In this document: positions 39,942 through 50,800 of the stretch, one piece after another | Layout of the letters: the number at the start of each line of letters is the position of its first letter | Position numbering within the stretch: position 1 is the stretch's first letter | Assembly: GCF_001553855.1 (NCBI RefSeq) | Contig: NZ_LQWV01000023.1 | Span: 62,001-126,000, forward strand | Direction of reading: 5' to 3' | DNA: 64,000 nt | Origin: Streptococcus gordonii | GTDB taxonomy: Bacteria > Bacillota > Bacilli > Lactobacillales > Streptococcaceae | Notes under the pieces: model-generated | What the model saw: only the letters and a program-made list of their open reading frames with translations | Databases searched by the model: none | Told to the model about the DNA's origin: nothing | Position numbers and translations under genes: made by a program

Positions 39942-40391
39942 ATGTCAGTATTGCGGGAAATTGGGATTATTGCCCGAGCTTTGGATTCCATTGCTAATAT
40001 TGAGTTCCGTGACATAGAGCTAGCACGAGGTCAATATCTTTATCTGGTGCGAATCGCGGAGAATCCAGGAATTATCCAAGAGGAGCTATCGGAGCTGCTC
40101 AAGGTGGATCGCTCAACGGTTGCTCGCTCTGTTAAGAAGTTGGAGGCCAAGGGATTGATCCAGCAGAAGGCAACCAAAGACAACAAGAAGAACAAGGAAT
40201 GGTTTGTGACGGAAAAAGGGGAAAAACTCTATCCTTTTATTCTAGCGGAGAATAACTATTCTGAAGAGACATCCCTGCAGGGCTTTTCTCAGGCGGAAGT
40301 TAAAGCCTTGGAGAAAATGCTGGTCCGAGTACGTGAAAATATCACAGGTGACTGGGAAGCCGTCAAAAAAGGACAAAAAAGAAACTATTAA
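39942..40391 (+). CDS. MarR-family transcriptional regulator
   Basis: A 149-residue winged-helix regulator. The DNA-recognition part is PGIIQEELSELLKVDRSTVARSVKKLEAKGLI, followed by the wing with KNKEWFVTEKG. MarR proteins bind palindromes as dimers and usually release DNA on binding a small ligand. The perfect palindrome upstream suggests self-control. The B3/B4-domain gene follows 17 bases later and is likely co-regulated. Confidence 0.92.
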   Translation: MSVLREIGIIARALDSIANIEFRDIELARGQYLYLVRIAENPGIIQEELSELLKVDRSTVARSVKKLEAKGLIQQKATKDNKKNKEWFVTEKGEKLYPFILAENNYSEETSLQGFSQAEVKALEKMLVRVRENITGDWEAVKKGQKRNY

Positions 40392-40408
40392 GATTAAAGA
40401 GGTGCATC

Positions 40409-41116
40409 ATGAATATTACAGTTGAAAAAGCATTTTGGGAAGTATTTCCAGAAGCGCAGATTAGTGTTTTAGTAGTCAAAGGACTGGATAATAGTGTGGA
40501 TGAAAGTGAGGATCCATATTTCAAATCCCTGCTGGATAAGGGAGTGAAACGAGCTGAGGACTTTATCTTAGATGAGAACTTCACTCAAAATGAAGTCATT
40601 CAAGAGTGGCGGCAGGCCTTCAGCAAATTCAAGACCAAGAAAGGAGCGCGTTCCTCTATCGAAGCTCTGCTCAAGCGGGTTAGTCAGGGACGGGAATTTC
40701 ATCCCATCAATCCTTTGGTCGATATCTACAACAGTGTTTCGCTCTCTTATGCAGTTCCTTGTGGCGGTGAGGATTTGGATAAGATTGTCGGAGGTCTTCA
40801 TCTAGGAAAAGCCAAGGGTGGGGAAGCCTTTTTCCCATTGGGTGCTGAGAGTGACGCACCGGCACTGCCAGAAGAAATCATCTACTACGATGAAGAGGGA
40901 GCTGTCTGCCGTTGCCTTAACTGGCGAGAAGCCCAGCGGACTATGCTAACAGAGGAAACCAAGAATGCCATCTTGGTTATTGAGGCCATCAATAAAGAGC
41001 AAGCAGTACGCGCCCAAGCTGCCATGACAGAACTCCAGACTCTGATTGAGGACTATTTTGGCATCAAAGGTGAAATCACCCATCTGACTGCTGAACATCC
41101 CAATCTGGAAATTTAA
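40409..41116 (+). CDS. B3/B4 tRNA-binding domain protein
   Basis: A 235-residue protein related to the B3/B4 editing domain of phenylalanyl-tRNA synthetase beta chain. The core pattern INPLVDIYNSVSLSYAVPCGGEDLDKI and the later EIIYYDEEGAVCRCLNWREA are characteristic. Stand-alone members may edit or bind aminoacyl-tRNA or free amino acids, but function is not established. It forms a two-gene unit with the MarR regulator, hinting at control by a small molecule. Confidence 0.85.
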   Translation: MNITVEKAFWEVFPEAQISVLVVKGLDNSVDESEDPYFKSLLDKGVKRAEDFILDENFTQNEVIQEWRQAFSKFKTKKGARSSIEALLKRVSQGREFHPINPLVDIYNSVSLSYAVPCGGEDLDKIVGGLHLGKAKGGEAFFPLGAESDAPALPEEIIYYDEEGAVCRCLNWREAQRTMLTEETKNAILVIEAINKEQAVRAQAAMTELQTLIEDYFGIKGEITHLTAEHPNLEI

Positions 41117-41123
41117 AAATAAA

Positions 41124-41160
41124 AAAATCTGGATCAGAATTATCTGGTCCAGATTAATTT
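41124..41160. terminator. Bidirectional terminator between converging units
   Basis: AATCTGGA and TCCAGATT form a stem; the T-run is strongest in the minus direction, downstream of the acetyltransferase gene. Confidence 0.75.
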
Positions 41161-41210
41161 ATGTAGGGTAGATCTTTTTTATAAATAGTTGCCAGAATCC
41201 CCCTTTCTCA

Positions 41211-41633
41211 TCAGTTCTCAGGTCCTAAATCTTTCGTAAAATAGTACCTTTTTCCGCTATAAGGATATTCTTTCAGGGTAAATACTTCTTGATAACCATG
41301 TTTTTTATAAAAATCAGGTGCCTGAAACTGATAGGTATTGACGAATGAATAGGTGCAGTTTCTGACTAGGGCCTCTTTTTCCGCCTGATCCAAAATTTTT
41401 GATCCAATACCTTTCCCGCGAAGGTCTTCTTTGACAAATAGATATTCGATTTCAAGCCAATTTCCAAAAGTTTCTCCGGTCAAGCCAGCTATGAGATTTC
41501 CTTCTTCATCCTCTAAATAAATGTCCAGAGCTTGGCTTTCTGACGGTTCTCTTTTTGAGCGGTTATAGGTTCTGAGTAAGTTTCTCAGTTCTTCTCTTTT
41601 AGCTGAGTCACCATTTTCAAATTTCAAGTTCAT
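41211..41633 (-). CDS. GNAT acetyltransferase
   Basis: A 140-residue acetyltransferase. The segment 'LEIEYLFVKEDLRGKGIGSK' includes the acetyl-CoA-binding R-G-x-G-I-G motif, followed by FYKKHGYQEVFTL. The start MNLKFENGDS is set by GGAGG six bases upstream; a longer frame overlaps the GtrA gene. The substrate is unknown. It follows the GtrA gene closely and is probably on the same message. Confidence 0.82.
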   Translation of the reverse strand: MNLKFENGDSAKREELRNLLRTYNRSKREPSESQALDIYLEDEEGNLIAGLTGETFGNWLEIEYLFVKEDLRGKGIGSKILDQAEKEALVRNCTYSFVNTYQFQAPDFYKKHGYQEVFTLKEYPYSGKRYYFTKDLGPEN

Positions 41634-41664
41634 TTCTGCCTCCATGGAGCTCTTTCCGAGGTCT

Positions 41665-42102
41665 TTAGTTCTTTTTCTCAAAGACAAAGAGTTTGCTGAA
41701 AACGTAGTTTAGAACAATAATAAGCACCTGAGCGATAAAGGTTTCAATAGTGTTGACCATTTTGATATTATGATTAACAAACTGGCCGATAATCTGCGGG
41801 AAGCTAGTCACAAAAATAAAGGTCAAGAGTAAATTTAAACCCATCGTAGCCAATCGGGCCGTGAAAAACTTGACTAGTCTATCAGGCCAGCCTTTTCTTT
41901 CCTGCTTAAAAACAATAGTGTCATTGGTCGCAAAGGCAAAGAGAATACCGAGAACATCACCGATTATCGTAGCTAGTATTTCGTTTCCGGTCACTTCATA
42001 GCAGAGCATACGGCTCGCAACAGATACGATAGTTGTTGCCACACCAAAAAAGAGATAGGATAGGATCTCGTTGTCAAAGAATTTTTTAATTAAGGATTTC
42101 AT
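41665..42102 (-). CDS. GtrA-family membrane protein
   Basis: A 145-residue protein with four hydrophobic helices, fitting the GtrA family, which is thought to help move undecaprenyl-linked sugars across the membrane. The first helix has YLFFGVATTIVSV and the last FIAQVLIIVLNYVFSKLFVF. No Shine-Dalgarno is visible. A TATGAT at 42119-42114 (minus) would give a leader of only about five bases. Its promoter region overlaps that of queT on the other strand. Confidence 0.82.
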   Translation of the reverse strand: MKSLIKKFFDNEILSYLFFGVATTIVSVASRMLCYEVTGNEILATIIGDVLGILFAFATNDTIVFKQERKGWPDRLVKFFTARLATMGLNLLLTFIFVTSFPQIIGQFVNHNIKMVNTIETFIAQVLIIVLNYVFSKLFVFEKKN

Positions 42103-42132
42103 AAAGATAGTCTATCATATTTCAAATATTTA

Positions 42133-42141
42133 TGCTATACT
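42133..42141 (+). promoter_or_regulatory. queT promoter (extended -10)
   Basis: TG-C-TATACT. Transcription would start near 42148, giving a leader of about 115 bases that contains the riboswitch. Confidence 0.6.
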
Positions 42142-42199
42142 AGTTGAGTTGCCGAGTTTGTAAGGGAGAGGCTTGTCTTTCTTCTTATTCCTAGCAACC

Positions 42200-42258
42200 C
42201 TTGGCGCTTAGCTTCTTTCGCCAAGCATATTACACGCGGTAAAACCGCTAAAGGAGAA
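42200..42258 (+). promoter_or_regulatory. preQ1-II riboswitch (COG4708 motif)
   Basis: Hairpin CTTGGCG/CGCCAAG (42200-42225), the conserved linker CATATTACAC, the small hairpin GCGG/CCGC (42236-42248), then TAAAGGAG, in which the ribosome site forms the 3' part of the pseudoknot. From memory this is nearly identical to the structurally characterised pneumococcal preQ1-II aptamer. Binding of pre-queuosine1 would hide AAGGAG (42251-42256) and shut down translation of queT. Confidence 0.95.
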
Positions 42259-42262
42259 TTTG

Positions 42263-42772
42263 ATGAAAAAATTAACTGCCCGTGATATGGTGCAAATTGC
42301 TCTTGTAGCAGCTATTTACATTGCTCTTACAATCACACCACCCTTCAATGCGATTAGCTTTGGCGCTTATCAGTTTAGAATTTCTGAAATGATGAACTTT
42401 ATGGCCTTTTACAATCGTAAATACATTATTGGTGTAACAATCGGTTGTATGATTTCCAATTTCTTTAGCTTTGGTATCTTAGATGTTTTTGTTGGTGGGG
42501 GGTCAACTTTAGTTTTTCTAACTCTTGGGGTTGTCCTATTTAGCAAAGTTAAGCCGGGCTATCTGCTCAACGGTTGGCTTCGAAAAGACTTCTTTTTGTT
42601 CTCTATTTTCTTTTCGATTTCAATGGTGACAATTGCTATTGAATTGAATATTGTTACTGGAGCACCATTCTTACTTACATGGTTTACAACAGCTATTGGA
42701 GAATGTGCATCTCTACTTGTCGGAGCTATCTTGATTGATAAAATCAGTAAGCGCATTGACCTAACCCAATAA
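42263..42772 (+). CDS. queT: Queuosine precursor transporter QueT
   Basis: A 169-residue integral membrane protein of the QueT/COG4708 family, the substrate-binding subunit of an ECF-type importer for queuosine precursors. About five or six helices are seen. The start MKKLTARDMVQIALVAAIYIAL with the basic N-terminus is typical. The ATG at 42263 is six bases after the riboswitch-controlled AAGGAG. The ECF ATPases and T-unit are not in this window and are presumably shared. Confidence 0.93.
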   Translation: MKKLTARDMVQIALVAAIYIALTITPPFNAISFGAYQFRISEMMNFMAFYNRKYIIGVTIGCMISNFFSFGILDVFVGGGSTLVFLTLGVVLFSKVKPGYLLNGWLRKDFFLFSIFFSISMVTIAIELNIVTGAPFLLTWFTTAIGECASLLVGAILIDKISKRIDLTQ

Positions 42773-42776
42773 AAAC

Positions 42777-42818
42777 GAAAAGGCTTATTAGGTTTGTGAA
42801 ATCTGAGGCCTTTTTTCT
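42777..42818 (+). terminator. Terminator of queT
   Basis: GAAAAGGC and GCCTTTTTTC enclose a loop of about 23 bases, four bases after the stop codon. Confidence 0.75.
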
Positions 42819-42903
42819 TGTCGTTAAAGCTAAGAGAAACTTTGATTGATAGGCCTTTTTCTTCGCTTTTTAAGGGAAAAAATAGGGCGAATAGAGATAT
42901 TTA

Positions 42904-44877
<1,974 letters not shown>

Positions 44878-44886
44878 AGGCACTGT

Positions 44887-45843
44887 ATGAAAGATGTAAT
44901 AAAACGAGCAAGACTCATTTACAACCCGACATCTGGTCAGGAAATTATCAAAAAGAATATTGCGGAAGTGCTGGACGTTTTAGAGGACGTAGGCTATGAA
45001 ACCAGTGCTTATCAAACGACGCCAGAGCCTCTTTCTGCGCAAAAAGAAGCAGAGCGGGCTGCTAAAGCTGGTTTTGATTTGATTATCGCAGCGGGAGGGG
45101 ACGGCACCATCAATGAAGTCGTAAACGGAGTAGCCCCCTTGGAAAATCGGCCTCGCTTGGCCTTCATCCCGACAGGTACAACCAATGACTATGCGAGGGC
45201 ACTGAAGATTCCTATGGGAAAACCTGTCGAAGCTGCAAGAATCATTGCTAAAAATCAGACCATCAAAATGGATATCGGCCGTGCCTTTGGGCAAAAATAT
45301 TTCATTAACATCGCAGCGGCCGGTACTTTAAGTGAGCTGACCTATCGTGTTCCAAGTGAAGCTAAATCTCGCTTGGGCTACTTTGCCTATGTTGCCAAAG
45401 GTGCGGAAATGTTGCCACGTTCTAAATTCCGCAAGGTCCGTATTACTCATGATCATGGTGTTTTTGAAGGTAAGATTTCACTCATGTTTGCAGCACTGAC
45501 CAATTCTATTGGAGGCTTTGAGCAAGTTGCTCCAGATGCCAAATTAGACGACGGAAACTTTACCTTGATTTTGGTCAAAACAGCCAAACTTTTTGAAATG
45601 CTGGCCCTACTGATTCAGGCCATTAACGGTGGCCAACACGTGACAGATGTCAATGTCGAATACTTAAAAACAAGTAAACTAAAACTAGAAGTTTTAGACA
45701 GCAAAGAACCATTTATGCTTAATCTTGATGGCGAATATGGTGGAGACACCCCAGTTGAATTAGAAGTCTTCCACAATCATTTGGAATTTTTTGCCAATAT
45801 CGATGAAATCAGCGACGATGCTCTTTGTTCAGAAAAATCATGA
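44887..45843 (+). CDS. Diacylglycerol kinase family lipid kinase
   Basis: A 318-residue YegS/DgkB-type lipid kinase. The nucleotide loop is AAGGDGTINEVVNG, followed by the family segment PTGTTNDYARAL. Late in the protein the acidic NLDGEYGG motif is seen. It would recycle diacylglycerol to phosphatidic acid for phospholipid and lipoteichoic acid turnover. It starts ten bases after ligA and leads into pulA after 22 bases. Confidence 0.9.
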   Translation: MKDVIKRARLIYNPTSGQEIIKKNIAEVLDVLEDVGYETSAYQTTPEPLSAQKEAERAAKAGFDLIIAAGGDGTINEVVNGVAPLENRPRLAFIPTGTTNDYARALKIPMGKPVEAARIIAKNQTIKMDIGRAFGQKYFINIAAAGTLSELTYRVPSEAKSRLGYFAYVAKGAEMLPRSKFRKVRITHDHGVFEGKISLMFAALTNSIGGFEQVAPDAKLDDGNFTLILVKTAKLFEMLALLIQAINGGQHVTDVNVEYLKTSKLKLEVLDSKEPFMLNLDGEYGGDTPVELEVFHNHLEFFANIDEISDDALCSEKS

Positions 45844-45865
45844 TGAACCAACCTAGGAGATAAAA

Positions 45866-48163
45866 ATGCCAGACTACCAGGTCTTAGTCCATTACCATAA
45901 CCCCACTGATGATTACCTCTCTTACAATATATGGCAGTGGCAGGAAAACCAAATCGGAAAGGAAGCTTCATTTTCTAATTTTGATTATTTTGGGCGAAGT
46001 GGACTTGTTACTTACCAAAGTGAGACAAACTTAGATTATGTCCATTTGATTATAAAAAAAGCAGACTGGTCAAGCCAGACCATTGATTATACCATTCGTC
46101 TCTTGCCGCCTCACCTGGTTACAGAAGTTTGGATTCTTGAGGGAGACCATCAAGTCTATTATTCTAGGCAGGCGGCAATCACTAGCCACTATTACAAATA
46201 CAGAAATCCTCACGCTTTTGATATGGCGGTTTCTTCCAAGGAATTTGACCGTCACTGGGGCTATCAGGGAAGTTTAGGTTCCTTTTACCAAGCTGACAAG
46301 ACTGAGTTTAAACTTTGGGCACCAACGGCAAAAGCGGTTGAAGTGGTCATCTATAAATATGCCAGCAACCAAGCCGATATTTGGAAAACCATTTCTCTAA
46401 AGAGAGGCCGAGATTTCTCAACAGACCACACAAAGAATACAATCGGAGTGTGGCAAGGGAGTATTTCTGAAGATCTAGCCAAGCGTGCCTACCAATATCG
46501 TGTGATCTTTGATCACGAAGAATACTTGACTCGGGATCCATATAGTCAGGCTACTAGTCCTGATGGTAAACGAACAGCTATCGTGACAGACCAAGAACGA
46601 AATCCACTTGGTTTTCAAGTTAAGCAGAGGCAAGAAGCCCACTGGCGCGTGAAGAATGCCTGTCAAGCAGTTATCTATGAGATGCATATCCGTGACCTAA
46701 GCCAGTCAGAAAGCTCAGGTGTCACACCAGCTTACCGCGGAACCTTCCTCGGTGCTTGTCAAACAGGTACGACAAATGGCACTGGCCAAGCGACAACCTT
46801 TGATCATATTCGTGACTTGGGTGTGAATTATGTCCAGCTCCAGCCCATTTCAGACCGTCATAAAGACTATGATGAAAATGGGCAGGTAACCTATAACTGG
46901 GGATACGATCCGCAGAACTACAATGCGCCAGAAACAAGCTTTTCCAGCAACCCATCTGATCCAGCTCAGGCTATTCGTGATTTAAAAACCTTGATTCAAG
47001 CCTATCATGATGCTGGTATCGGAGTGATTCTTGATGTAGTCTATAACCACAGTTACTCTACCTTTGACTCCCCATTTCAAGCCAGTGTTCCCGATTATTA
47101 CTATCGAATGAATCCAGATGGCTCTTTCCAGAATGGAACCGGAGTCGGGAGTGAAACCGCTAGCGAGCATGAGATGTTCCGTAAGTATATGATTGATTCA
47201 CTTTTGTATTGGGTCAAAGATTATAATGTGGATGGTTTCCGGTTTGATTTGATGGGGATCCACGATGTAGAGACCATGCAGATCATTCGAGATGAGTTGG
47301 ACAAGGTAGACCCACGTATCCTGACTTACGGAGAAGGATGGGATATGGGGACAGGCCTCCTGCCTCAAGATAAGGCCAAGAAAGACAATGCCTATCAGCT
47401 TCTAGACATTGGATTTTTCAACGACAATGAGCGAGATGCTATTAAAGGTGCTGAGGTATTTGGAACCTTGAAAGCTGGATTTGTCAGTGGACAAGGGACT
47501 GAAAATATCATTGCCAAGGCTATTTTAGGAAGTAGTGAGTTAGGTAGCTACCTCATGCCAAACCAGGTCGTCAATTATGTTGAGGCTCATGATAATTATA
47601 ATCTGCATGATTTACTAAGAGAATTCCATCCACATGATGATCTAGAAACGCTTACCAAGCGGATTGAACTGGCAACTGCCATGAATATTCTCATGCAAGG
47701 CTTAGCCTTTATGGAGCTGGGGCAGGAGTTTTCTCGAACTAAGTTGGTAGGAACTGGACCAAATGGGCAGGTGACTCAAGCAGATAAAGAAAGAGCTATG
47801 AATAGCTACAATGCGCCAGACCAAGTCAACCAGGTGGATTGGAATCTACTTTCGAAACATCAAGATAGTGTCAATTTTATTCGCCAGATTATCCAACTAA
47901 AAACGACCAGGAAAGAATTTTCTTACTCGACATATGAAGAAATTTACCAGCATGTCTATGTTCGTCAAGCACAGACAAATAGTGGTCTTATCATTTTTGA
48001 AATCAAGGACAAGAAGCATTATTTAGTCATCTTTAATGCTAGTGGCACACCTTATCGCTTGGAAAATGCGAACAAGCTCAAACTAGTCGTCAGCAATAAC
48101 CGAAGCAAAATTAATACAGAAGTTGAGAACTTAACTGCTAGCGTTTTTGAAATCTTAGCTTGA
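45866..48163 (+). CDS. pulA: Type I pullulanase
   Basis: A 765-residue alpha-1,6-glucosidase of GH13. An N-terminal carbohydrate-binding region (to about 100) and a CBM48-like domain (FKLWAPTAKAVEVVIY) precede the catalytic barrel with YNWGYDPQNYNAPE, VILDVVYNHS, the nucleophile Asp in DGFRFDLMGIHD, the acid in TYGEGWD and YVEAHDNYNLHD. No signal peptide or sorting motif is present, so it acts inside the cell on glycogen or imported maltodextrin. Its role in the ligA message is probably positional. Confidence 0.95.
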   Translation: MPDYQVLVHYHNPTDDYLSYNIWQWQENQIGKEASFSNFDYFGRSGLVTYQSETNLDYVHLIIKKADWSSQTIDYTIRLLPPHLVTEVWILEGDHQVYYSRQAAITSHYYKYRNPHAFDMAVSSKEFDRHWGYQGSLGSFYQADKTEFKLWAPTAKAVEVVIYKYASNQADIWKTISLKRGRDFSTDHTKNTIGVWQGSISEDLAKRAYQYRVIFDHEEYLTRDPYSQATSPDGKRTAIVTDQERNPLGFQVKQRQEAHWRVKNACQAVIYEMHIRDLSQSESSGVTPAYRGTFLGACQTGTTNGTGQATTFDHIRDLGVNYVQLQPISDRHKDYDENGQVTYNWGYDPQNYNAPETSFSSNPSDPAQAIRDLKTLIQAYHDAGIGVILDVVYNHSYSTFDSPFQASVPDYYYRMNPDGSFQNGTGVGSETASEHEMFRKYMIDSLLYWVKDYNVDGFRFDLMGIHDVETMQIIRDELDKVDPRILTYGEGWDMGTGLLPQDKAKKDNAYQLLDIGFFNDNERDAIKGAEVFGTLKAGFVSGQGTENIIAKAILGSSELGSYLMPNQVVNYVEAHDNYNLHDLLREFHPHDDLETLTKRIELATAMNILMQGLAFMELGQEFSRTKLVGTGPNGQVTQADKERAMNSYNAPDQVNQVDWNLLSKHQDSVNFIRQIIQLKTTRKEFSYSTYEEIYQHVYVRQAQTNSGLIIFEIKDKKHYLVIFNASGTPYRLENANKLKLVVSNNRSKINTEVENLTASVFEILA

Positions 48164-48202
48164 GTTGATTCACTTTAGATGACCTTACTTTATAAAATCA
48201 TT

Positions 48203-48244
48203 GAAGCAGAATGGGAAAAATTAGATTCCTTCTGCTTTTTTTCT
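48203..48244 (+). terminator. Terminator of the ligA-pulA unit
   Basis: AAGCAGAA/TTCTGCTT stem with a run of T residues. Confidence 0.8.
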
Positions 48245-48274
48245 ACTTCAAATGGAACAACCGGCTCTTATTTT

Positions 48275-48303
48275 CTGACAATTCTAATCTAGAAGAGTAT
48301 AAT
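48275..48303 (+). promoter_or_regulatory. sufB promoter
   Basis: CTGACA (48275-48280), a 17-base spacer and TATAAT (48298-48303): a near-consensus promoter directly before a lone suf gene. Confidence 0.8.
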
Positions 48304-48352
48304 AAGGATAGGAACCCATGTGATTCTTTCTGTATGGAGAAAGGAGGCTTTT

Positions 48353-49735
48353 ATGCCACAACGTGATTATGCTTTCGGTTTTCATGATGATATAGCACCG
48401 CTTTATTCGACTGGGAAAGGATTGACAGAAGCTGTTGTTCGTGAAATATCTGCCATCAAAAAGGAACCCCAGTGGATGCTAGACTATCGCTTACGCTCTT
48501 TAGAGCTATTTAATAAACTGCCCATGCCGGACTTTGGTCCTGATTTGTCAGGTATTCGATTTGAAGATGTCATCTATTACCAGAAACTAAGCGGACAGCC
48601 AGCTCGCAGTTGGGATGACGTTCCTGAAGAGATAAAAAGGACCTTTGATCGTCTGGGAATTCCAGAGGCAGAAAAGCAATTCCTATCTGGTGCTGTTGCC
48701 CAGTATGAGTCTGAGGTGGTCTACCACAATATGAAGGAAGAATTCGAAAAGTTAGGAATTATTTTTACTGACACGGATACAGCAGTTCAAGAGTATCCAG
48801 AGCTAGTCAAGCAATATTTTGGAACAGTCGTGTCAAATGCTGAACATAAGTTTGCAGCCTTAAATGGAGCAGTCTGGTCAGGTGGAACCTTTATCTATGT
48901 TCCTAAAAATGTACACTGTCAAATTCCTGTTCAGACCTATTTTCGTATCAATGGAGAAAACGCAGGCCAGTTTGAGCGCTCCCTCATGATTATCGAGGAG
49001 GGTGGCTCCATTCAGTACATCGAGGGTTGTACAGCGCCAACCTATACGACCAATAGTCTTCATGCTGCGACTGTTGAGATCATAGTCAAAAAGGATGCTT
49101 TTTTCCGCTATCCGACCATCCAAAACTGGTCGGATAATGTCTATAATCTAGTAACGGAGCGGGGCACTGTCGAAGAAGGTGGTACCTTGGAGTGGATTGA
49201 TGGCAATCTAGGTAGCAAGGTTAACATGAAATATCCTTGCAGTATTCTCAACGGCCGTAATGCACGAACTTCTGTCCTCTCTATGTCCTTTGCCAACTAT
49301 GGCCAGCACTTGGATGCAGGCTGTAAGGTCTTTCATAATGCACCCAAGACATCCAGTACCTTGATTTCCAAATCAGTGGCTAAGGATGGTGGAAAGACTG
49401 ATTATCGCGGTCAGGTTCGCTTTGGCAAGAATAGTGCTGGCTCCAAGTCGCATATTGAGTGCGATACCATTCTCATGGATGGTGAGTCCAGTTCCGACAC
49501 CATTCCTTTTAATGAAATCCATAATTCCAATGTCGCCCTAGAGCATGAAGCCAAGGTTTCCAAAGTGTCTGAGGACCAGCTCTACTATCTGATGAGTCGC
49601 GGTATCAGCGAAGAAGAAGCCACAGCTATGATTATCAATGGTTTTATGGAACCCATCACCAAAGAACTCCCAATGGAATACGCCGTCGAACTCAACCAAC
49701 TCATCAACATGAGCATGGAAGGCTCAGTTGGTTAA
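48353..49735 (+). CDS. sufB: Fe-S cluster scaffold protein SufB
   Basis: A 460-residue SufB, part of the SufBCD scaffold that assembles iron-sulfur clusters. It shows the family's long beta-helix with the segment '[20 protein letters not shown]', DYRGQVRFG and the C-terminal [14 protein letters not shown]. Most streptococcal sufB genes end a sufCDSUB operon. Here the upstream neighbour is pullulanase, a terminator and a fresh promoter precede it, and no other suf gene lies within 30 kb on either side. The ATG at 48353 follows AAAGGAGG; the frame from a GTG at 48320 was rejected. Confidence 0.95.
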   Translation: MPQRDYAFGFHDDIAPLYSTGKGLTEAVVREISAIKKEPQWMLDYRLRSLELFNKLPMPDFGPDLSGIRFEDVIYYQKLSGQPARSWDDVPEEIKRTFDRLGIPEAEKQFLSGAVAQYESEVVYHNMKEEFEKLGIIFTDTDTAVQEYPELVKQYFGTVVSNAEHKFAALNGAVWSGGTFIYVPKNVHCQIPVQTYFRINGENAGQFERSLMIIEEGGSIQYIEGCTAPTYTTNSLHAATVEIIVKKDAFFRYPTIQNWSDNVYNLVTERGTVEEGGTLEWIDGNLGSKVNMKYPCSILNGRNARTSVLSMSFANYGQHLDAGCKVFHNAPKTSSTLISKSVAKDGGKTDYRGQVRFGKNSAGSKSHIECDTILMDGESSSDTIPFNEIHNSNVALEHEAKVSKVSEDQLYYLMSRGISEEEATAMIINGFMEPITKELPMEYAVELNQLINMSMEGSVG

Positions 49736-50160
49736 AAAGGTCCAGTGGACCTTTTTAATCTGCGGATAAAAACTCGCCCTGGCGAGTTCCCTTTAATCTA
49801 AGGTTCGGGGAACCTTTTTAATCTGCGGATAGGGGCTCGCCTTTGCGAGTTCCCTTTAATCCAAGGTCCAGTGGACCTTTTTAATCTGTAGATAAGAACC
49901 GACGGTAGTCGGTTTACCCTGAGACAAGGCAAACGGGTATTTTTAGGTTGTAGATAAAAACTCGCTTTTGCGAGTTCCCTTTAATCTAAGGTCCGGGGCA
50001 ACCTTAAAATTTGTAGACAAGAATCAATTGTGATGATAAAAGAGGGCTCGCGCTAAGGGTCCTCTTTCTTACAAAATGCTTCTAAACTTGACTCACTTTC
50101 CAAGAAAACTAGAAAAACATCCAGAATTTTGATATGATAGGTAAAATATAAGGAGGTAAC
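49736..50160 (+). repeat. Tandem hairpin array, 63-bp period, BOX-like
   Basis: About 4.5 copies of a roughly 63-base unit start at 49737, 49800, 49863, about 49925 and 49989. Each unit carries hairpin A (AAGGTCC-AGT-GGACC then TTTTTAATCTGCGGATA) and hairpin B (ACTCGC...GCGAGT then TCCCTTTAATCTA). In unit 3 hairpin B is replaced by AACCGAC-GGTA-GTCGGTT, changing both arms together. The first hairpin is also the sufB terminator. A last stem, AAGAGG/CCTCTT, lies near 50040-50068. The segments GGTTGTAGATA and GACAAGGCAAACGGGT recall boxB of pneumococcal BOX repeats. The rest of the gap holds the chorismate mutase promoter. Confidence 0.7.
50130..50138 (+). promoter_or_regulatory. Promoter of the chorismate mutase-crcB unit
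   Basis: Extended -10 TG-A-TATGAT, followed by the strong ribosome site AAGGAGG at 50151-50157. Confidence 0.6.
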
Positions 50161-50162
50161 GA

Positions 50163-50429
50163 ATGAATCTAGAAGAACTGAGACAAGAAATCAATCAAAT
50201 AGACGATGAACTCGTAGTCTTACTGGAAAAACGGATGAAACTCGTGAACCAAGTGGCTACTTATAAGCAGGAGACAGGCAAGGCAGTGCTGGACACGAAG
50301 AGAGAAGAAGTCATTTTGGGTCGAGTGGCTGATCATGTTGAAACTCCAGCCTACAAAGATACGATTCTTGCTACCTTTAAGGATATCTTGAAGAACTCCC
50401 GTGCTTATCAGGAACAGAAAAAAGCATGA
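50163..50429 (+). CDS. Chorismate mutase, AroQ class
   Basis: An 88-residue all-helical chorismate mutase domain, monofunctional, making prephenate for phenylalanine and tyrosine. The pattern MNLEELRQEINQIDDELVVLLEKRMKLV has the typical Arg and Lys ligands, and the second helix contains AVLDTKREEVIL. It overlaps crcB by four bases (ATGA) and shares its message, although the functions seem unrelated. Confidence 0.9.
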   Translation: MNLEELRQEINQIDDELVVLLEKRMKLVNQVATYKQETGKAVLDTKREEVILGRVADHVETPAYKDTILATFKDILKNSRAYQEQKKA

Positions 50430-50800
50430 AGGAAGTAAAAAATTCTCTTGCCATCTGCTTAGCTGCTATGCTTGGTGGCTGGCTTCGTTACTTAATCTCT
50501 TCCTTGGTCACCTTCACTGGACATTTTCCCTTAGCCACACTCTTGGTCAACTATCTGGGGACCTTCATCCTGGTTTATTTGGTAAAGGGTTACCTAGCAA
50601 ATAAGCAAGTGTCTAAACGTTTTATCCTGGCCATATCGACAGGCTTTTGTGGAGGCTTGACTACATTTTCAAGTCTCCTTTTAGACTCCATTAAACTGCT
50701 GGACCTAGGGCTATACACGGACTTTATCCTCTATCTAGTCTTGAGCATTGGCGGTAGTTTGTGGATAGCCTTGTGGGCTGGAAAGAAGGTGGCTCTATGA
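50426..50800 (+). CDS. crcB: Fluoride channel CrcB/Fluc, copy 1
   Basis: A 124-residue, four-helix membrane protein that exports fluoride. Motifs are GGWLRYLISS in helix 1, NYLGTFILVYLVKGY in helix 2 and GFCGGLTTFSSLLLDS in helix 3, which carries the conserved central break. The C-terminus overlaps the second crcB start (ATGA). Adjacent paired crcB genes usually encode the two halves of a heterodimer. Confidence 0.93.
   Translation: MKEVKNSLAICLAAMLGGWLRYLISSLVTFTGHFPLATLLVNYLGTFILVYLVKGYLANKQVSKRFILAISTGFCGGLTTFSSLLLDSIKLLDLGLYTDFILYLVLSIGGSLWIALWAGKKVAL

Noticed and set aside
49736..50068. Possible CRISPR array after sufB
   Set aside because: The repeating units contain two hairpins each and diverge along their length. 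There are no unique spacers between identical repeats, and no cas genes are near.
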